NCBI RefSeq assembly: GCF_030419005.1 | Contig: NZ_CP106951.1 | Coordinates: forward strand, 1,984,001 to 2,048,000 | Reading direction: 5' to 3' | DNA: 64,000 nucleotides | Origin: Eleftheria terrae | GTDB lineage: Bacteria; Pseudomonadota; Gammaproteobacteria; Burkholderiales; Burkholderiaceae_C | In this document: in pieces, positions 55,129 through 63,226 of the stretch | How positions within the stretch are numbered: the stretch's first letter is position 1 | Layout of the letters: each line of letters starts with the position of its first letter | Notes under the pieces: model-generated | What the model was told of the DNA's origin: nothing | Seen by the model: the letters and a program-made list of their open reading frames with translations, nothing else | Databases searched by the model: none | Position numbers and translations under genes: made by a program

Positions 55129-55803
55129 TCAGTGGCTGACGACGCCGGCGACCTTGCCGTAGGAAACCGTCTTGCCGTTGGCGAGGTCCAGCTCGACGCC
55201 CTGTGCCGTGGTGCTCACGGCGCCGACCGTCTCGCGGCTGTAGCTGGTGGCGGCCACGGCACTGCCGCCGGAGCTGGCGCTCACCTTGAACTTGACGGAG
55301 CTGGCGTCGGTGCCGTCCTCGGGCTGCCACATGAAATGGTGGCGGCCGGCTTCCTGCGCGCCCAGCTCAAGGGTGTCGAGCACCTGGCCGGCGGCGTCGG
55401 TCACCTGCACCGTCACGCGGCTGGCCTTGCCCGACAGCTCGAAGGCGGCGCGGCCGAACTCCTTGTTGTCCGCGCCCTGCTCCACCGTCATAGTGTTGCC
55501 CTCGATCAGCACGTCGCGGCCGATCAGCGACGCTGCCTGCATGGCCTGTCCCTGCATGAAGGAGCTGCCCATCGTCGACATGCTGGTGTTGAGCTTCTCG
55601 ATGCCGCTGACGGTCTGGATCTGCGCCATCTGGCTGGTCACCTGGGCGTTGTCCATCGGGTTGAGCGGGTCCTGGTTCTGCATCTGGGTGACCAGCAGCT
55701 TCAGGAAGCGGTCCTGGGCCGAGGGGTCCTTGCTCTCCACCGTCGAGCTGCCGTAGAGGCTGCTGGCGCTGCTGGAGGGGGTGTTGCTGACGGAGGTGGT
55801 CAT
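55129..55803 (-). CDS. flgD: Flagellar hook scaffold protein FlgD
   Basis: The protein is 224 residues. The conserved N-terminal segment QDRFLKLLVTQMQNQDPLNPMDNAQVTSQMAQIQTVSGIEKLN is at about 30-70. Beta-rich FlgD Ig-like and tudor-like domains follow. It is the removable hook cap required for FlgE assembly. It lies 25 bases after flgC. Confidence 0.95.
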   Translation of the reverse strand: MTTSVSNTPSSSASSLYGSSTVESKDPSAQDRFLKLLVTQMQNQDPLNPMDNAQVTSQMAQIQTVSGIEKLNTSMSTMGSSFMQGQAMQAASLIGRDVLIEGNTMTVEQGADNKEFGRAAFELSGKASRVTVQVTDAAGQVLDTLELGAQEAGRHHFMWQPEDGTDASSVKFKVSASSGGSAVAATSYSRETVGAVSTTAQGVELDLANGKTVSYGKVAGVVSH

Positions 55804-55828
55804 GCTGGCCTTTCGCTTTCTGACTCGG

Positions 55829-56233
55829 TTACTGGCCCATCTGCAGCGTCTTCTGCAGCAGCGACTTGGCCGTGTTCATCACTTCGACGTTGTTCTGGTA
55901 GGAGCGCGAGGCCGAGATCATGTTGACCATCTCCTCCACCGCGTTCACGTTGCTGTAGGTCACGTAGCCCTGGGCGTCGGCCTGCGGGTGCTTGGGATCG
56001 TGCACGCGGCGGCCGGGGGTCTGGTCTTCCGTCACCTGGTTGACCTTCACGCCGGCGGCGCCGGCCTCGCCCATCAGCACGGTCTGGAAGACCACCTGGC
56101 GCGCCTTGTAGGCCTGGCCGTCGGGCCCGGCCACCGTGTCGGCGTTGGCCAGGTTGCTGGCCACCACGTTGAGCCGCTGCGACTGCGAGCTGACCGCGCT
56201 GCCGGAGATATTGAAGACCTTGAACATCGACAT
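55829..56233 (-). CDS. flgC: Flagellar proximal rod protein FlgC
   Basis: The protein is 134 residues. It has the rod signature SAVSSQSQRLNVVASNLANADT near residue 13, YVTYSNVNAVEEMVNMISASRSYQNNVEVMNTAKSLLQKTLQMGQ at the end, and RVHDPKHPQADAQGYV in between. The length is typical. It is second in the flgB operon. Confidence 0.96.
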   Translation of the reverse strand: MSMFKVFNISGSAVSSQSQRLNVVASNLANADTVAGPDGQAYKARQVVFQTVLMGEAGAAGVKVNQVTEDQTPGRRVHDPKHPQADAQGYVTYSNVNAVEEMVNMISASRSYQNNVEVMNTAKSLLQKTLQMGQ

Positions 56234-56270
56234 GGGAGCTTCCTTCGTTCAGTGCCGGGCGCCTGCGGCC

Positions 56271-56681
56271 TCATTGGCCGGTGATGGCCGACAGCATCGT
56301 CTTCACGCTGCCGTTGATGAAACGCAGCGTCGCTTCGTAGCGCACCGAGTTGTCGGCGAAGTTGGCGCGCTCGCGGTCCATGTCCACCGTGTTGCTGTCC
56401 AGGTTGGTCTGCGCCGCCTGCGCATAGTTGAGTTCCACCGGCGCCCGGCCATTGACCAGGTTGCTGATGTGTCCCGCTTGGGTGGTGGCCACTACCTTGG
56501 GGCTGCCAGCGGCCAGGCTGGTCGTGGCCTGGCGCAGTTCCTTGGCGAAGTCCATGTCGCGCGCCACATAGCCGGGCGTGTCCGCGTTGGCGATGTTGCT
56601 GGCGATCAGGCGCTGCCGCTCGGAGCGCAGTACCAGCGCTTCCGACTGGAAATTGATCGTGCTGGTCAGGCGGTCGAGCAT
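56271..56681 (-). CDS. flgB: Flagellar proximal rod protein FlgB
   Basis: The protein is 136 residues. The N-terminus carries ALVLRSERQRLIASNIANADTPGYVARDMDF and the C-terminus NSVRYEATLRFINGSVKTMLSAITGQ. It is the first gene of the minus-strand operon running to flgL and HDOD. It is divergent from flgA, with a 202-base shared promoter region. Confidence 0.95.
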   Translation of the reverse strand: MLDRLTSTINFQSEALVLRSERQRLIASNIANADTPGYVARDMDFAKELRQATTSLAAGSPKVVATTQAGHISNLVNGRAPVELNYAQAAQTNLDSNTVDMDRERANFADNSVRYEATLRFINGSVKTMLSAITGQ

Positions 56682-56844
56682 GGCTTCACCCTTGTGTTGG
56701 CTGCCGCGCCGGCCGGCTCCCTGCAGGGGGACGGGGCGCGGGTATCGATGTGAGGCATTGTCTGGATCTGCCGGCGGAACATGAGCCCGAATAGCAGGCG
56801 AAAAGGGACGCAATTTCCCGCCTGGCGCGACCGACCCTTCTCTA

Positions 56845-56862
56845 CAGTCACGGTCCAGTCAC
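56845..56862. promoter_or_regulatory. Direct repeat CAGTCAC-N4-CAGTCAC between flgB and flgA
   Basis: Two identical heptamers start 11 bases apart, one helical turn, 22 bases before the flgA ATG and 164 bases before flgB. The layout suits a tandem protein-binding site. It does not obviously match the known FlhDC box, so the binder is unknown. Confidence 0.35.
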
Positions 56863-56883
56863 ACGCTGTTCTCGCCGATTCGC

Positions 56884-57627
56884 ATGAACCACCCACCACT
56901 TTCCCTGCTCTGCCGCCTCGGCCTCGTGCCGTGGCTGCTGGCCGGGGCCGTGGCGGGCGCTCATGCACAGACCGGCGGGACAGACATCGAGACTCAGCTG
57001 CGCGATTTGGCGCAAGCTCATGCTCGAGAGAGGACGACGGCCGCAGCGGGAACTCCCGCACCGCGCATCACCCGTGTCGAGGTGAGCGTGGGCGAGCTGG
57101 ACAGCCGGCTCAAGCTGGCTCCGTGCACCCGCATGGAGCCCTACCTGCCGGCTGGCCTCAGGCCTTGGGGACGCACCCGTATCGGGGTGAGGTGCCTGGA
57201 GGGGCCGACGCGCTGGAATGTGTTCCTGCCGGTAACGGTGCGCGTCTTTGCCGAGGCCTGGGTCGCTCGGGGCCCGCTATCAGCGGGCGCCCTCCTTCAG
57301 ATTTCCGACCTGCAGCGCGGCGAAGCCGACCTCGCTGCGACCTTGTCACCGGTGGTGCTCGACCCGGCCCAGGCGGCCGGCCGCGCGCTGCTGCGCCCCT
57401 TGAATGAGGGGGACGCCCTCAAGCAGTCCGATTTGCGGCCGAAACTCTGGTTTGCCCTCGGCGACACCGTGAAGGTGGTGGCCGTCGGCCCGGGGTTCGC
57501 CGTGCATGGCGAAGGCCGGGCGATGTCGCCGGGTGTCGAGGGCCAGCCCGTTCGCATCCGCACTGAAAGCGGCCGTATCATCACGGGCTTTGCGAGCGGC
57601 GAGCGCACGGTCGAGGTCCCCCTGTAA
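56884..57627 (+). CDS. flgA: Flagellar P-ring assembly chaperone FlgA
   Basis: The protein is 247 residues. A signal peptide at about 1-28 (LLAGAVAGAHAQ) is followed by an SAF-type middle domain and the C-terminal Flg chaperone fold (GDTVKVVAVGPGFAVHGEGRAMSPGVEGQPVRIRTESGRIITG). It is a periplasmic helper for FlgI. It is divergent from flgB and starts the flgA-flgM-flgN series, although flgM has its own candidate sigma-28 promoter in the 102-base gap that follows. Confidence 0.95.
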   Translation: MNHPPLSLLCRLGLVPWLLAGAVAGAHAQTGGTDIETQLRDLAQAHARERTTAAAGTPAPRITRVEVSVGELDSRLKLAPCTRMEPYLPAGLRPWGRTRIGVRCLEGPTRWNVFLPVTVRVFAEAWVARGPLSAGALLQISDLQRGEADLAATLSPVVLDPAQAAGRALLRPLNEGDALKQSDLRPKLWFALGDTVKVVAVGPGFAVHGEGRAMSPGVEGQPVRIRTESGRIITGFASGERTVEVPL

Positions 57628-57652
57628 CAACGAAAAAAAACAGGGGCAGGCC

Positions 57653-57679
57653 TAAAGTCCGGCGCGTGTTTGACGAAAT
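57653..57679 (+). promoter_or_regulatory. Candidate sigma-28 (FliA) promoter of flgM
   Basis: TAAA at 57653-57656, then exactly 15 bases, then GACGAAAT at 57672-57679 (5 of 8 matches to GCCGATAA). Spacing equals the sigma-28 consensus. flgM is classically transcribed by FliA as well as with the class II genes. Confidence 0.6.
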
Positions 57680-57729
57680 ACCGTCCATGGTGGACGCGAC
57701 ATCGTCGGTCCCCGGTCAAGGAGAAGGTC

Positions 57730-58059
57730 ATGAAAATCGGCAACCACGTTGAAACGCCCCCGGTCGCGCTGCCCAGCAGCGGTGCAGCACCGCGCGCCAC
57801 GAGCGCAGAGTCGGCCAGCAACGCGGCGACTGCCGCCCGGACGGCAGGCACTGCATCTGCCGACGCCGGCGAAAGCACCACTGTGAAGCTGTCCAGCACC
57901 GCCGCCACGCTGATGTCCAGCAATGCGGACTTCGACGCCGAGAAGGTCGCCGCAATGAAGGCCGCCATTGCCAATGGCACCTTCCGCGTGAATGCGGAGG
58001 TGATCGCCGACCGGCTGATCTCCAACGCCCGCGAATTGCTGGAACGCCCCGCTCACTGA
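57730..58059 (+). CDS. flgM: Anti-sigma-28 factor FlgM
   Basis: The protein is 109 residues, disordered in its N-terminal half (Ala/Ser/Thr rich). The C-terminal sigma-28-binding part is VKLSSTAATLMSSNADFDAEKVAAMKAAIANGTFRVNAEVIADRLI. It holds FliA inactive until hook completion and is then exported. AAGGAGAAGG precedes the ATG. It lies 103 bases after flgA and 65 bases before flgN. Confidence 0.95.
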   Translation: MKIGNHVETPPVALPSSGAAPRATSAESASNAATAARTAGTASADAGESTTVKLSSTAATLMSSNADFDAEKVAAMKAAIANGTFRVNAEVIADRLISNARELLERPAH

Positions 58060-58123
58060 GCCGGCCGGCCGCCGCCGCGGCCCGGCATGCCCTGATTCTT
58101 GACCTTCCTGAGATTCCCGCGTC

Positions 58124-58525
58124 ATGTTGCCCGTCCAAGCGACTATCGCCCCTGGTGACCGTGAGTTAGAACCCGTGGTCCAGGCCGTGGAGGCCCGCCT
58201 CCAGGCCCTGGGGCAGGCGCTGCTGGCACGTGACAGCTCCGCCGTGGAGCAAAGCGCGTCGGAACTGCACCGCGCGCTGACCCACGCGGTCGACACCTTC
58301 AGCCGCGCCGCCCGCAGCGGCGGCATTCCGCCGGCCCTGCGGCAGCGCCTCGTCTCGGCCACTGGCCAGGTGGCGGCCCAGCGGGAAAGCCTGGCGCGCG
58401 CCACGGCCGCCCTTGACCGCGCCATGGACGTGCTGATGCCCCGCAGCCAGGAGGTCGTCTACAGCGGCCAGTCCGGCAGCGCCACCTACGGCAACGGCCC
58501 GCGCGGCCGCGCCATCAGCGCCTGA
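58124..58525 (+). CDS. flgN: Flagellar export chaperone FlgN
   Basis: The protein is 133 residues, nearly all helical with Leu/Gln/Ala heptads (VEARLQALGQALLARDSS, then SATGQVAAQRESLARATAALDRAMDVL). It has the size of FlgN, which escorts FlgK and FlgL. The position directly after flgM supports the assignment; the sequence itself is weakly conserved. It ends with a short glycine-rich tail. Confidence 0.85.
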   Translation: MLPVQATIAPGDRELEPVVQAVEARLQALGQALLARDSSAVEQSASELHRALTHAVDTFSRAARSGGIPPALRQRLVSATGQVAAQRESLARATAALDRAMDVLMPRSQEVVYSGQSGSATYGNGPRGRAISA

Positions 58526-58597
58526 GCTTCCCGCTGCCGGCGGCGCAAGCGCGCCGCTGACACACCGGCCCGTCGCACCTGCACCGCCCTGATCCAT

Positions 58598-58624
58598 GAA
58601 AAACGGCCGCTTGAAGCGGCCGTT
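58598..58624 (-). terminator. Strong intrinsic terminator of the PEP-CTERM gene, also usable from flgN
   Basis: AACGGCCGCT(T) and its complement form a stem of about 10 base pairs at 58602-58624. On the minus strand it is followed by TTTTT (from 58604 down to about 58598). It lies 20 bases beyond the stop of the 58644-59801 gene and about 75 bases after flgN, so it separates the two convergent units. Confidence 0.75.
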
Positions 58625-58643
58625 GTGCATTGTGAGCAGGCTC

Positions 58644-59801
58644 TCAAGCGGCGCCGTGGCCGCGCTGGCGGCGGGCCCGCCACGCCAGGGCACCCAGGCC
58701 GATCATGAACAAGGCCACCGTTTCGGGCTCCGGCGCCGGCGACAGCAGCAGCGTGCGGCCGTCGGTGGTGAGGGCCAGGATCTGGCCGCCGTCGTTGATG
58801 CGCTTGGCGCTCTGCAGTTCATAGCCCGGGTTCAGCAGCAGGCCGTTGAGGAAGGTCTTCTGGCCCTTCTCCCAGAGGAAGGCGCCCTCGCCCACCTGCA
58901 AGCCCACCACCTGCCCGACGGCGTTGATGTCTTCGCCGTAGCTGACGGTCGAGGCGTCGCCGGCGTTGAGGTCGATCATGCCGGTCTGCTTGCTCCAGAC
59001 ATAGGCGTGCGGCACGTCTTCCATCTGGCAGCCCCAGGGAGTGCACACTTCGCGCTGCTGGGCGATCAGGCCGGTGCCGACGACCCAGCCGTTGTTGTTG
59101 ATGTCCGCCGTGCCGGACCAGCGACCGCCCAGGGTGCCCAGTTCGATCTTGGTGCCATCAGGCTGGCGCACAAAGGCGCCGGGGGGCACCGAATCGGTGT
59201 TGTAGCCGGCGATAGCACCCTTGTCGTTGATGGCCATCGGCGCATAGCCCATGCCGCCGGGCGTGCCTTCCAGCACCGCCTTCAGGCCGCCGCTCTGGGT
59301 CCAGGTGTAGGTGCTGGAGGCAATGCCCGACGCGCCGGCGAAGCCCAGCTGCAGCAGGACCGTGCCCTGGCTGTTCACCCCGACGGCCTTGCCGTAGAGG
59401 GCAGAGGCCGGCAGGTCGATCTTGCGCATGCCGCCGGACTGGGTCCAGACAAACGGCGTCTCACGGGTGTCGGTGCCCGACACGGTGCTGTAGGCATGGC
59501 CCACCACCGTGCCGTTGCCCGAGATGGCCGACGCGACGGTGGCATACCCGGCACCGGCGCTCACGTTGCGGAAGCCACCCGTGGCGTCCCACACAAAACC
59601 GACCCGGCCGAGGCCTTCGACTTCCCTCACGCCGGCCACCTGGCCGGCGTTGTTCAGGCTGGCGCCCGAAACAAAGCCGAGATCGGTCACCTGATAGTGA
59701 TGCTTGGCATTGGTTGCCCAGCTCGCGGACCCGCACAGGGTCGCTGCGGCCGCCAGTACGAGCGCGCGGCCATGACGCATGGAGGTGAAAGAGGCGTTCA
59801 T
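58644..59801 (-). CDS. Secreted HAF-repeat protein with PEP-CTERM sorting signal
   Basis: The protein is 385 residues. A signal peptide (about 1-28, ATLCGSASWA) leads a beta-propeller-like region built of HAF-type repeats: motifs such as LNNAGQVAGV, INDKGAIAGY, INNNGWVVGTG and INAVGQVVGLQ recur from about residue 48 to 320. The C-terminus is a PEP-CTERM anchor: PAPEPETVALFMIGLGALAWRARRQRG, with PEP, one membrane helix and a basic tail. Such proteins are processed by an exosortase and tied to exopolysaccharide or biofilm export. No exosortase gene is in view. It is not part of the flagellar set though it sits within it. Confidence 0.9.
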   Translation of the reverse strand: MNASFTSMRHGRALVLAAAATLCGSASWATNAKHHYQVTDLGFVSGASLNNAGQVAGVREVEGLGRVGFVWDATGGFRNVSAGAGYATVASAISGNGTVVGHAYSTVSGTDTRETPFVWTQSGGMRKIDLPASALYGKAVGVNSQGTVLLQLGFAGASGIASSTYTWTQSGGLKAVLEGTPGGMGYAPMAINDKGAIAGYNTDSVPPGAFVRQPDGTKIELGTLGGRWSGTADINNNGWVVGTGLIAQQREVCTPWGCQMEDVPHAYVWSKQTGMIDLNAGDASTVSYGEDINAVGQVVGLQVGEGAFLWEKGQKTFLNGLLLNPGYELQSAKRINDGGQILALTTDGRTLLLSPAPEPETVALFMIGLGALAWRARRQRGHGAA

Positions 59802-60302
59802 CGAAAGCTCCCAACGGTCTGTGGCTCAACCGGCCATGCTTGGTGCATGACCCCCAAGGTCGATACCCAACCTTCTGTTGCAAGTAAACCCTCGCATCGG
59901 CGAGTGCACATACGAATGATCGGTGATCGTTTCTCCGAAGGGGTTGGTTTTTGATCCCTTGCGGCCCGATTGCAACGCCAATCCCCCCGGATCGAGGGCC
60001 TGTCAAATCGGGTAGGCAGCGCTGGGTACAGGCCTTGCTCGCGGTCGCATCCCATGGCATGTTTTCCCGCCTTTTCGCCGAATGGCGACCAGCGGCGCAA
60101 AAGCGGATGCGAGCGGTCATTCACACCCGCCGGCGGCCGCCTGTCGCCTGGCGGCGCGGCCGAACGAAGGCCACCTCCGGCAAGCCCTGCACTGCCCTGG
60201 CACGGGAGCGCCCGCCTGCCCTCTCGGGAAGACCCGTGTTGCGCGCCACGCGCCGGCCGGGCAGGCAGGCAGCGTGCAGTGGCGACCCGCTACACGGGCC
60301 GA
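59802..60302. other. Intergenic region upstream of the PEP-CTERM gene
   Basis: No supported gene is seen in about 500 bases. A weak dyad CTCGC-ATCG-GCGAG is at 59891-59904, about 90 bases upstream of the PEP-CTERM start. No sigma-54 -24/-12 pair with correct spacing was found. The base composition is slightly less GC-rich near 59850-59970. Confidence 0.5.
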
Positions 60303-61652
60303 TCAGAACTGGTAGGCGAGCCTCAGTCCGCCCCAGTGGCGGCCTGCCACCACGATGGGCGCCGCCACCTCCTTCATCAGCACGAAGTGGCCGCCGCCCA
60401 TGTCGCGGCGGTAGGTCTGCAGCAGGAAGGGCCGCGTGTTGCGAGCCGAGGCGAGGCCCGTGCGGTCGTTGAAGATGCGGCGGTTGCGGCAGTGCGCTGC
60501 GTTCCAGGCGGGGTCGCCGGCACGCTGCGGCTGGCTGTAGGTGCGCAGGTGGGTTGGCAGGTAGCCGTTGCGGTCCACCGCGGCGCAGAACACCACCTTG
60601 GGCGAGAGCTGCATCACCGGCTCCTGCAGCGGCGGGAACAGGCGGTCGGTCAGCTCGACGAAGCGGGTGGCGTGCTGCTGCGGCTCGGTGCCAGGCAGCG
60701 GGCGGTACTGCTCGTCGAACAAGGCGTCCATCGACAGCACGCCGCTGCGCACCGCCTGCTCCAGCTGCGCGGCCATGCGGGCGGCGGTGTCCTGCGCCGC
60801 CGCGATGAAGGGCGAGTCCTCGGTCTCGACGCCGCTGGCGGCGATCACTTCCATCAACCGTTCGCTGACGCCGAGGAAGGTCTCGCTGCGCTTCAGCGCC
60901 TGGTTCAGCCCGCCGGTGGCGAGCCGGGACTCCGATTCGATCACCGCCATCTGCCGCGCCATGGCCTCGCCAGCGCCCCGGCTCCCGGCTGCGGCTTCGG
61001 CGATGCGTTGCACGCCCGACTCCACCTCGGACAGGGCACTGTGGAAGGCGCCTTGCCGGCCATGCGTCGGCTCGCTGGAAATCTCCCGCGCGAGCGACTC
61101 GATGCGGGTGTCCAGCCGCCCGACCGTGCCCATGATGTGCTTGGAGGAATCCTCCACCCGGGCCGCCAGGTCCTTGACCGCGTCGGCCACCACGCCAAAG
61201 CCGCGGCCGGCCTCGCCGGCCCGCTTGGCTTCGACGGAGGCGTTGAAGGCGACCAGGCGGGTCTGCATGGCGATCTGGGTGATCTGCTGAGCGGCAGCGG
61301 CCACCTCGCGCAGCGTGTCGACGATGGCGGCGACCTCGCGGCCGACCTCCTCCACCGCCTGGCGTGCATGTCCCATGGCTTGCACGCTCGCGTCGGTGAC
61401 GCTGCCGATGCCGGCCTGCGACTGCTGGATGCCCACCAGCTGCTGCGCCAGCGAGGCGACCGCCTCGCTCTGGCGCGAGGACAGCCGGATGGCGTCCTCG
61501 ATGATGCCGCGGACCTCGGCCGCCTCGCGACCCAGTCCGGCGGCCTGGCCCTGCAGGGACCTCACCAGCTCACGGGAGTCGACCGGCGGCAGGGATGCCA
61601 CCGGCTCATTGGCTGCCGTTGCCACCGCAGCCCGCTTGAAGAGGGAGAACAT
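60303..61652 (-). CDS. Soluble methyl-accepting chemotaxis-like protein with C-terminal sensor domain
   Basis: The protein is 449 residues with no signal peptide or membrane helix. The signalling helical hairpin has the conserved tip FNASVEAKRAGEAGRGFGVVADAVKDLA (about 131-158). After a helical linker comes a C-terminal domain (about 345-449) with VFCAAVDRNGYLPTHLRTYSQPQ, RRIFNDRTG and FLLQTYRRDMGGG, a Cache-like ligand domain that would here be cytoplasmic. It lies 28 bases after fliA on the same strand. The trimmed MCP region suggests that methylation helices are short. It is likely to sense an internal or metabolic cue for motility. Confidence 0.85.
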   Translation of the reverse strand: MFSLFKRAAVATAANEPVASLPPVDSRELVRSLQGQAAGLGREAAEVRGIIEDAIRLSSRQSEAVASLAQQLVGIQQSQAGIGSVTDASVQAMGHARQAVEEVGREVAAIVDTLREVAAAAQQITQIAMQTRLVAFNASVEAKRAGEAGRGFGVVADAVKDLAARVEDSSKHIMGTVGRLDTRIESLAREISSEPTHGRQGAFHSALSEVESGVQRIAEAAAGSRGAGEAMARQMAVIESESRLATGGLNQALKRSETFLGVSERLMEVIAASGVETEDSPFIAAAQDTAARMAAQLEQAVRSGVLSMDALFDEQYRPLPGTEPQQHATRFVELTDRLFPPLQEPVMQLSPKVVFCAAVDRNGYLPTHLRTYSQPQRAGDPAWNAAHCRNRRIFNDRTGLASARNTRPFLLQTYRRDMGGGHFVLMKEVAAPIVVAGRHWGGLRLAYQF

Positions 61653-61680
61653 GGTCCGGCCTGCCTGTTCCTGGTTGCGA

Positions 61681-62394
61681 TCACCACTCGCGCAGCTTGA
61701 CCCTCAGGCGCGCGATGGACTGGCTGTGCAGCTGGCACACGCGCGACTCGGTCACGCCCAGCACCGCGGCAATCTCCTTCAGGTTCATGTCCTGCTCGTA
61801 GTACATGCTCATGACGTACTGCTCGCGCTCGGGCAGGCCCTTGATGGCTTCCACCAGCGCGCTGCGCAGGCGGTAGTCGTTGAGCTGGCTGAGCGGGTCC
61901 GCATCCTTGTCGCCGACATGGCGGTCCAGGTAGTCGTCCTCGCTGCTGTCGCTGCCCATGTCCTCCAGGTACACCAGCTGGGTGCCGCGCACCTTGTTCA
62001 GCATGTCCTGGTAGTCGCCCAGGGTGACGCCCAGCTCCTTGGCGATCTCGCTTTCCTGCGGCGGTCGGCCGAGCTTCTGCTCCAGCCGATGCACCGCTGC
62101 CTCGATGGTGCGCTGCTGCTTGCGGGTGCCGCGGCTCATCCAGTCCGCGCCCCGCAGCTCGTCGAGCATGGCGCCGCGGATGCGCTGGGTGGCGAAGGTC
62201 TCGAACTGCACGCCCTGGCCGGCGTCGAAGCGGCTGAGTGCATCGTTCAGGCCGATCATGCCGACCTGGATCAGGTCGTCGATCTCCACATTGGCCGGCA
62301 GCTTGGCAATCATCTGATGCGCCAGACGCCGCACCAGCGGGCTGTACTGCTTCAGCATCGTGTTGAGGTCGAGGCGGCCTTTGGCGGTGTACAT
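61681..62394 (-). CDS. fliA: Flagellar sigma factor 28 FliA
   Basis: The protein is 237 residues. Sigma regions are complete: region 2 with YSPLVRRLAHQMIAKLPANVEIDDLIQVGMIGLNDALSRFD, region 3 with RIRGAMLDELRGADWMSRGTRKQ, and region 4 with LPEREQYVMSMYYEQDMNLKEIAAVLGVTESRVCQLHSQSI. It drives late flagellar and chemotaxis promoters and is held by FlgM. The start MYTAKGRLD at 62394 is preferred over an ATG ten codons upstream. It follows flhG by 16 bases. Confidence 0.96.
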   Translation of the reverse strand: MYTAKGRLDLNTMLKQYSPLVRRLAHQMIAKLPANVEIDDLIQVGMIGLNDALSRFDAGQGVQFETFATQRIRGAMLDELRGADWMSRGTRKQQRTIEAAVHRLEQKLGRPPQESEIAKELGVTLGDYQDMLNKVRGTQLVYLEDMGSDSSEDDYLDRHVGDKDADPLSQLNDYRLRSALVEAIKGLPEREQYVMSMYYEQDMNLKEIAAVLGVTESRVCQLHSQSIARLRVKLREW

Positions 62395-62410
62395 GGAAGC
62401 GCTCCGGGAA

Positions 62411-63226
62411 TCAGTTGAACGCAAGGGTCGCGGCGGTGGAGAGGGAAGCCGGGGCGGCTGCCACGCCGTCCCAGGCCGCTGCCTCGCCGTCCTGCAGCGA
62501 GAACGGCAGGGCGTAGTGCAGCAAGTTCATCGAGAGCTGGTGCAGCGCCTGCGCCAGCACGTGTTCGTTGTCGTTGGCGGTGCTGGTGACGGCCACCAGG
62601 TGCGCCTCGGCGCCCAGGAAGTCGCTCGCGCAGCGCACCAGCCGCAAGGCCGCGGGCGGCACGCCGATGGCTTGCTCGTTGGCATCCATCACCACTGCGT
62701 GGTCGAGCAGGCCACCGTACTGCGCCAGGATCTTCATCGACGCGTAGGCATGCTTGAGGCTCTCGGCGTCGTCGCCGGTGAACACCAGCGGCCGCACCCG
62801 CTTCTGCGCGAACAGGGCGCTCAGCACGGCCGCATCGGCGTGGAAGACGATGACGTCCACCGACGGCGCGGCCTCGCGCAGGGCTTCGAACAGCAGCGTC
62901 GCGCACCCTTCGGTCTCGGCGAAGCACGACAGCGAGGCACCCGCCGCCAGCACCGAGGTGTGGGTGTCGAAATGGTCGATCCACTGGCCGAGGTCGAGGT
63001 CACGGGCAATGGCCGCGGCCACGTCCACGCCGCGGCCGCTGGCGCTGGGCACCGCGTCCACCACCAGGGTGTGCAGGCCTTGCGCGGCCAGGCCCTGGCA
63101 CAGGCCTTCGAGCAGCACATGGCTGCTGGCGGCATGCGGGTTGGCCGCCACCGGCAGCAGGTGCACGGTGTGGTGGGCGAACAGCCGGCGCAGGCCATGG
63201 GCCTGGTCGAAGCCGCGCTCAAGCAT
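62411..63226 (-). CDS. flhG: FlhG-like MinD-family protein lacking the Walker A motif
   Basis: The protein is 271 residues. It sits between flhF (8-base overlap) and fliA, the place of flhG. The opening ERGFDQAHGLRRLF matches the FlhG N-terminal helix that activates FlhF (DQA-GLR-L). The body follows the MinD fold (LVVDAV, VDVIVFHADA, PLVFTGDDAESLKHAYASMK) but the expected KGGxGKT loop reads PVAANPHAASSH, so ATP binding is unlikely. The retained N-terminus implies that FlhF activation survives. I am confident of the family, less of the mechanism. Confidence 0.8.
   Translation of the reverse strand: MLERGFDQAHGLRRLFAHHTVHLLPVAANPHAASSHVLLEGLCQGLAAQGLHTLVVDAVPSASGRGVDVAAAIARDLDLGQWIDHFDTHTSVLAAGASLSCFAETEGCATLLFEALREAAPSVDVIVFHADAAVLSALFAQKRVRPLVFTGDDAESLKHAYASMKILAQYGGLLDHAVVMDANEQAIGVPPAALRLVRCASDFLGAEAHLVAVTSTANDNEHVLAQALHQLSMNLLHYALPFSLQDGEAAAWDGVAAAPASLSTAATLAFN

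Noticed and set aside
56874..56881. Sigma-28 -10 box GCCGATTC just before flgA
   Set aside because: No TAAA-like -35 is present at 15 bases upstream; only half the promoter is there, and it abuts the ATG.
58780..59660. Repeated glycine/asparagine motifs as a DNA repeat array
   Set aside because: They are degenerate protein-level HAF repeats; the DNA units are not alike enough for a CRISPR or tandem array.
59802..59880. Sigma-54 promoter for the PEP-CTERM gene
   Set aside because: A GG and GC pair exists, but the spacing is 8 rather than 10 bases.
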